A stretch of 7,583 bases of DNA, taken from Accumulibacter sp. (GTDB lineage Bacteria; Pseudomonadota; Gammaproteobacteria; Burkholderiales; Rhodocyclaceae). The position numbers and the translations under genes are program-made. This document shows, in pieces, positions 6,881 through 7,583 of this stretch (within the stretch, counting starts at the first letter, position 1; every line of letters starts with the position of its first letter). The DNA is taken from contig JAISDL010000213.1 in the NCBI GenBank assembly GCA_031264825.1, forward strand, positions 1 to 7,583. Reading direction: 5' to 3'. The notes beneath the pieces are model-generated. The model saw only the letters and a program-made list of their open reading frames with translations. It had not been told where the DNA came from and made no database searches.

Positions 6881-7013
6881 CGTGAAAATCACGGTATTCG
6901 GGCGTCTCAGGTGTCTGCGCGCCACCGCAGGCCGAACCGGGTTCTTCGGTTTCATCGGGTGTCTGCGTAGCATCGCAGGGCGACTGCACCGACCGGATAC
7001 CGCTATTTTCACG
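6881..7013. repeat. 133-bp imperfect palindrome with cloverleaf folding potential (MITE-like candidate)
   Basis: Bases 6881-6901 and 6993-7013 are 21-base inverted repeats with 18 identities, plus one mismatch tolerated as a T-G pair. Each has the form CGTGAAAAT, two variable bases, CGGTAT, one variable base, CGG. Three smaller hairpins lie between them: CTGCG/CGCAG (6915-6930), CCGAA/TTCGG (6932-6949) and CTGCG/CGCAG (6963-6978). The first and third are direct copies 48 bases apart, sharing GGTGTCTGCG, CGCAGG and CGA. The whole can fold as a long stem with three arms. No open reading frame of credible composition is inside. Terminal inverted repeats, small size and intergenic position fit a miniature mobile element or an interspersed palindrome; a structured RNA is the alternative. 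No exact target duplication abuts the ends. Confidence 0.5.
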
Positions 7014-7043
7014 TAGGCCCGTGTTCGGTTTCCCGACCATTTT

Positions 7044-7057
7044 CAGAGATCAGAAGA
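7044..7057 (+). repeat. Short heptad array, 2 units
   Basis: CAGAGAT (7044-7050) and CAGAAGA (7051-7057) are two in-register 7-base units, followed by AAACCC. The same final unit followed by AAACC ends the larger array at 7319-7353. It is the first and shortest of four heptad arrays after gcvP. Confidence 0.5.
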
Positions 7058-7070
7058 AAACCCATTTCAA

Positions 7071-7097
7071 CCGCGAAAAACGCGAAAGACGCGAAAG
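7071..7097 (+). repeat. 9-bp tandem repeat, 3 units (ACGCGAAAG)
   Basis: CCGCGAAAA (7071-7079), ACGCGAAAG (7080-7088) and ACGCGAAAG (7089-7097) follow each other without gaps. A two-unit version occurs at 7367-7384 (CCGCGAAAG, GCGCGAAAG). Both are preceded by the same block, AGAAGAAAACC-n-ATTTCAA, so they are two copies of one module differing by one repeat unit. Confidence 0.6.
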
Positions 7098-7102
7098 TTT
7101 TT

Positions 7103-7123
7103 GTAGGGGCACGGCGTGCCTAC
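7103..7123. repeat. REP-like palindrome with GTAG head, copy 1
   Basis: GTAG (7103-7106) precedes a hairpin GGCAC (7108-7112), loop GGC, GTGCC (7116-7120), and the element closes with TAC. A GTAG head followed by a palindrome is the layout of REP sequences mobilised by RAYT (TnpA-REP) proteins. No RAYT gene is present here. The first 14 bases, GTAGGGGCACGGCG, recur exactly at 7204-7217. Confidence 0.5.
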
Positions 7124-7158
7124 CAGGAATCAGATGTCAGGAATCAGGAATCAGATGA
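7124..7158 (+). repeat. Heptad tandem array, 5 units
   Basis: Five consecutive 7-base units: CAGGAAT (7124-7130), CAGATGT (7131-7137), CAGGAAT (7138-7144), CAGGAAT (7145-7151) and CAGATGA (7152-7158). The next bases, AAACCGATCGGT, recur with one change after the array at 7449-7462. Heptanucleotide short tandem repeats are known from filamentous cyanobacteria and some other bacteria; their role is unclear. Confidence 0.65.
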
Positions 7159-7203
7159 AAACCGATCGGTGGTTCAAAGCTCTTCTCCGTCAGTGACCGA
7201 CCC

Positions 7204-7227
7204 GTAGGGGCACGGCGCGCCGTGCCC
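7204..7227. repeat. REP-like palindrome with GTAG head, copy 2
   Basis: GTAG (7204-7207) is followed by a 20-base perfect palindrome, GGGCACGGC-GC-GCCGTGCCC (7208-7227). It shares a 14-base identical start with the element at 7103 but has a longer, fully symmetric stem. As with copy 1, the GTAG-plus-palindrome form suggests a REP element. Confidence 0.55.
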
Positions 7228-7239
7228 ATCAGTGCATAG

Positions 7240-7322
7240 GTTGGGGTGAGCATTGCTACGCCCAACGTTCCGCGAACGTATGTGCGAAGCGAACCCCAAC
7301 GATTCCGCATGCACATATCAGG
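7240..7322 (+). repeat. GTTGGG hairpin module, copy 1
   Basis: GTTGGGGT (7240-7247) pairs perfectly with ACCCCAAC (7293-7300). A nested perfect hairpin lies inside: ACGTTC and GAACGT around CGC (7265-7279). The stem is followed by a 26-base block (7297-7322, starting CAACGATTCCGCA and ending ATATCAGG) that recurs after copy 2 with 23 of 26 identities. An alternative pairing, TATGTGC (7279-7285) with GCACATA (7311-7317), competes with the main stem. The final CAGG is already the first unit of the next heptad array. Confidence 0.55.
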
Positions 7323-7353
7323 CGTCAGGAGACGGGAGACAGGAGACAGAAGA
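7319..7353 (+). repeat. Heptad tandem array, 5 units
   Basis: CAGGCGT (7319-7325), CAGGAGA (7326-7332), CGGGAGA (7333-7339), CAGGAGA (7340-7346) and CAGAAGA (7347-7353) follow in strict 7-base register. CAGGAGA and CGGGAGA match the minus-strand array at the left edge of the window. The next block, AAACCGATTTCAA, leads into the 9-bp repeats at 7367-7384. Confidence 0.65.
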
Positions 7354-7401
7354 AAACCGATTTCAACCGCGAAAGGCGCGAAAGCCCTATCGGCGGTATA
7401 G

Positions 7402-7452
7402 GTTGGGCTGCGCGAAGGAAGAGCCACAACGATTCCGCAAGTGCATATCAGG
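7402..7452 (+). repeat. GTTGGG hairpin module, copy 2
   Basis: GTTGGGCT (7402-7409) pairs with AGCC-A-CAAC (7422-7430), 8 pairs with one bulged A. The loop is short and lacks the nested hairpin of copy 1. The trailing 26-base block (7427-7452) matches the one after copy 1. Compared with copy 1, the pair G7246-C7294 has become C7408-G7423, which keeps the stem intact. Confidence 0.55.
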
Positions 7453-7462
7453 GATCAGATGA
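7449..7462 (+). repeat. Short heptad array, 2 units
   Basis: CAGGGAT (7449-7455) and CAGATGA (7456-7462), followed by AAATCGATCGGT. The segment 7455-7474 matches 7151-7170 at 19 of 20 positions. This is the last recognisable repeat module. Confidence 0.5.
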
Positions 7463-7474
7463 AAATCGATCGGT

Positions 7475-7583
7475 ATTTTGTCGCTTTTTCCCGGCGTACG
7501 GCGGCTTTTTCGTGAGAGTGTCCCGATTCGGCAAGGAGTTCCGCGTCTGGAACGAAAAGCGCCGAACATTCCGGGCTTATATC
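7475..7583. other. Right edge: no assigned feature
   Basis: I see no repeat module and no supported gene here. A small inverted repeat, GTTCC (7538-7542) with GGAAC (7549-7553), is present. The frame starting at GTG 7512 is open to the window edge (24 codons) but has no ribosome site, so it is not called. Confidence 0.3.

Noticed and set aside
6764..7012. 82-codon minus-strand frame across the cloverleaf element
   Set aside because: It coincides with inverted repeats and hairpins, has Arg/Pro-rich composition and no family resemblance.
7124..7462. CRISPR-like array
   Set aside because: The repeats are 7-bp tandem units and mosaic palindromes, without regular 20-40 bp repeats separated by unique spacers, and no cas gene is present.
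7512..7583. Possible start of a plus-strand gene running off the right edge
   Set aside because: 24 open codons from a GTG, but no Shine-Dalgarno site, and the same frame is also open through the upstream repeats, so openness carries little weight. More sequence to the right would decide.

Overview
The window holds four intact plus-strand genes: nadB (L-aspartate oxidase) and a complete glycine cleavage cluster in the order gcvT, gcvH, gcvP. Behind them is a 921-base gene-free tail crowded with small repeats and palindromes. The GC-rich coding sequence, the near-absence of TTA, CTA and TCA codons, the protein sequences (NadB and GcvT follow the beta/gamma-proteobacterial pattern closely) and the single-chain 957-residue GcvP suggest a proteobacterium, most likely a betaproteobacterium. 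That placement is by recognition of protein style, not by a search.

Layout. 1-185: intergenic, with a GC-rich hairpin, a heptad repeat array that reads on the minus strand, and a probable nadB promoter (extended -10) just before a strong Shine-Dalgarno site. 186-1766: nadB. 1767-2110: intergenic, with a probable promoter (TTGCGC, 17 bases, TATAGT) and a leader of about 250 nt carrying three hairpins, in which I could not find glycine riboswitch core motifs. 2111-3193 gcvT, 3243-3623 gcvH, a 165-base gap with a strong two-tier hairpin, and 3789-6662 gcvP. 6663-6730: two back-to-back hairpins that probably end the operon. 6731-7583: no convincing gene. This stretch holds a 133-bp imperfect palindrome that can fold as a cloverleaf, then a mosaic of heptad arrays, GTAG-headed REP-like palindromes, a 9-bp tandem repeat and two copies of a GTTGGG-type hairpin.

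How the genes work together. GcvP decarboxylates glycine and passes the aminomethyl group to lipoylated GcvH. GcvT releases ammonia and charges tetrahydrofolate to 5,10-methylene-THF. The fourth component (dihydrolipoamide dehydrogenase) is not in the window, which is usual because it is shared with 2-oxoacid dehydrogenases. NadB makes iminoaspartate for de novo NAD synthesis. It appears to be a separate transcription unit and its partners nadA and nadC are not here.

The coding part is ordinary metabolism. The most unusual material is the non-coding DNA after gcvP: a composite repeat family whose modules recur in a fixed order, one hairpin pair showing a compensatory base-pair change, and the cloverleaf element. 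I see no defence system, CRISPR array, tRNA, rRNA or transposase gene.
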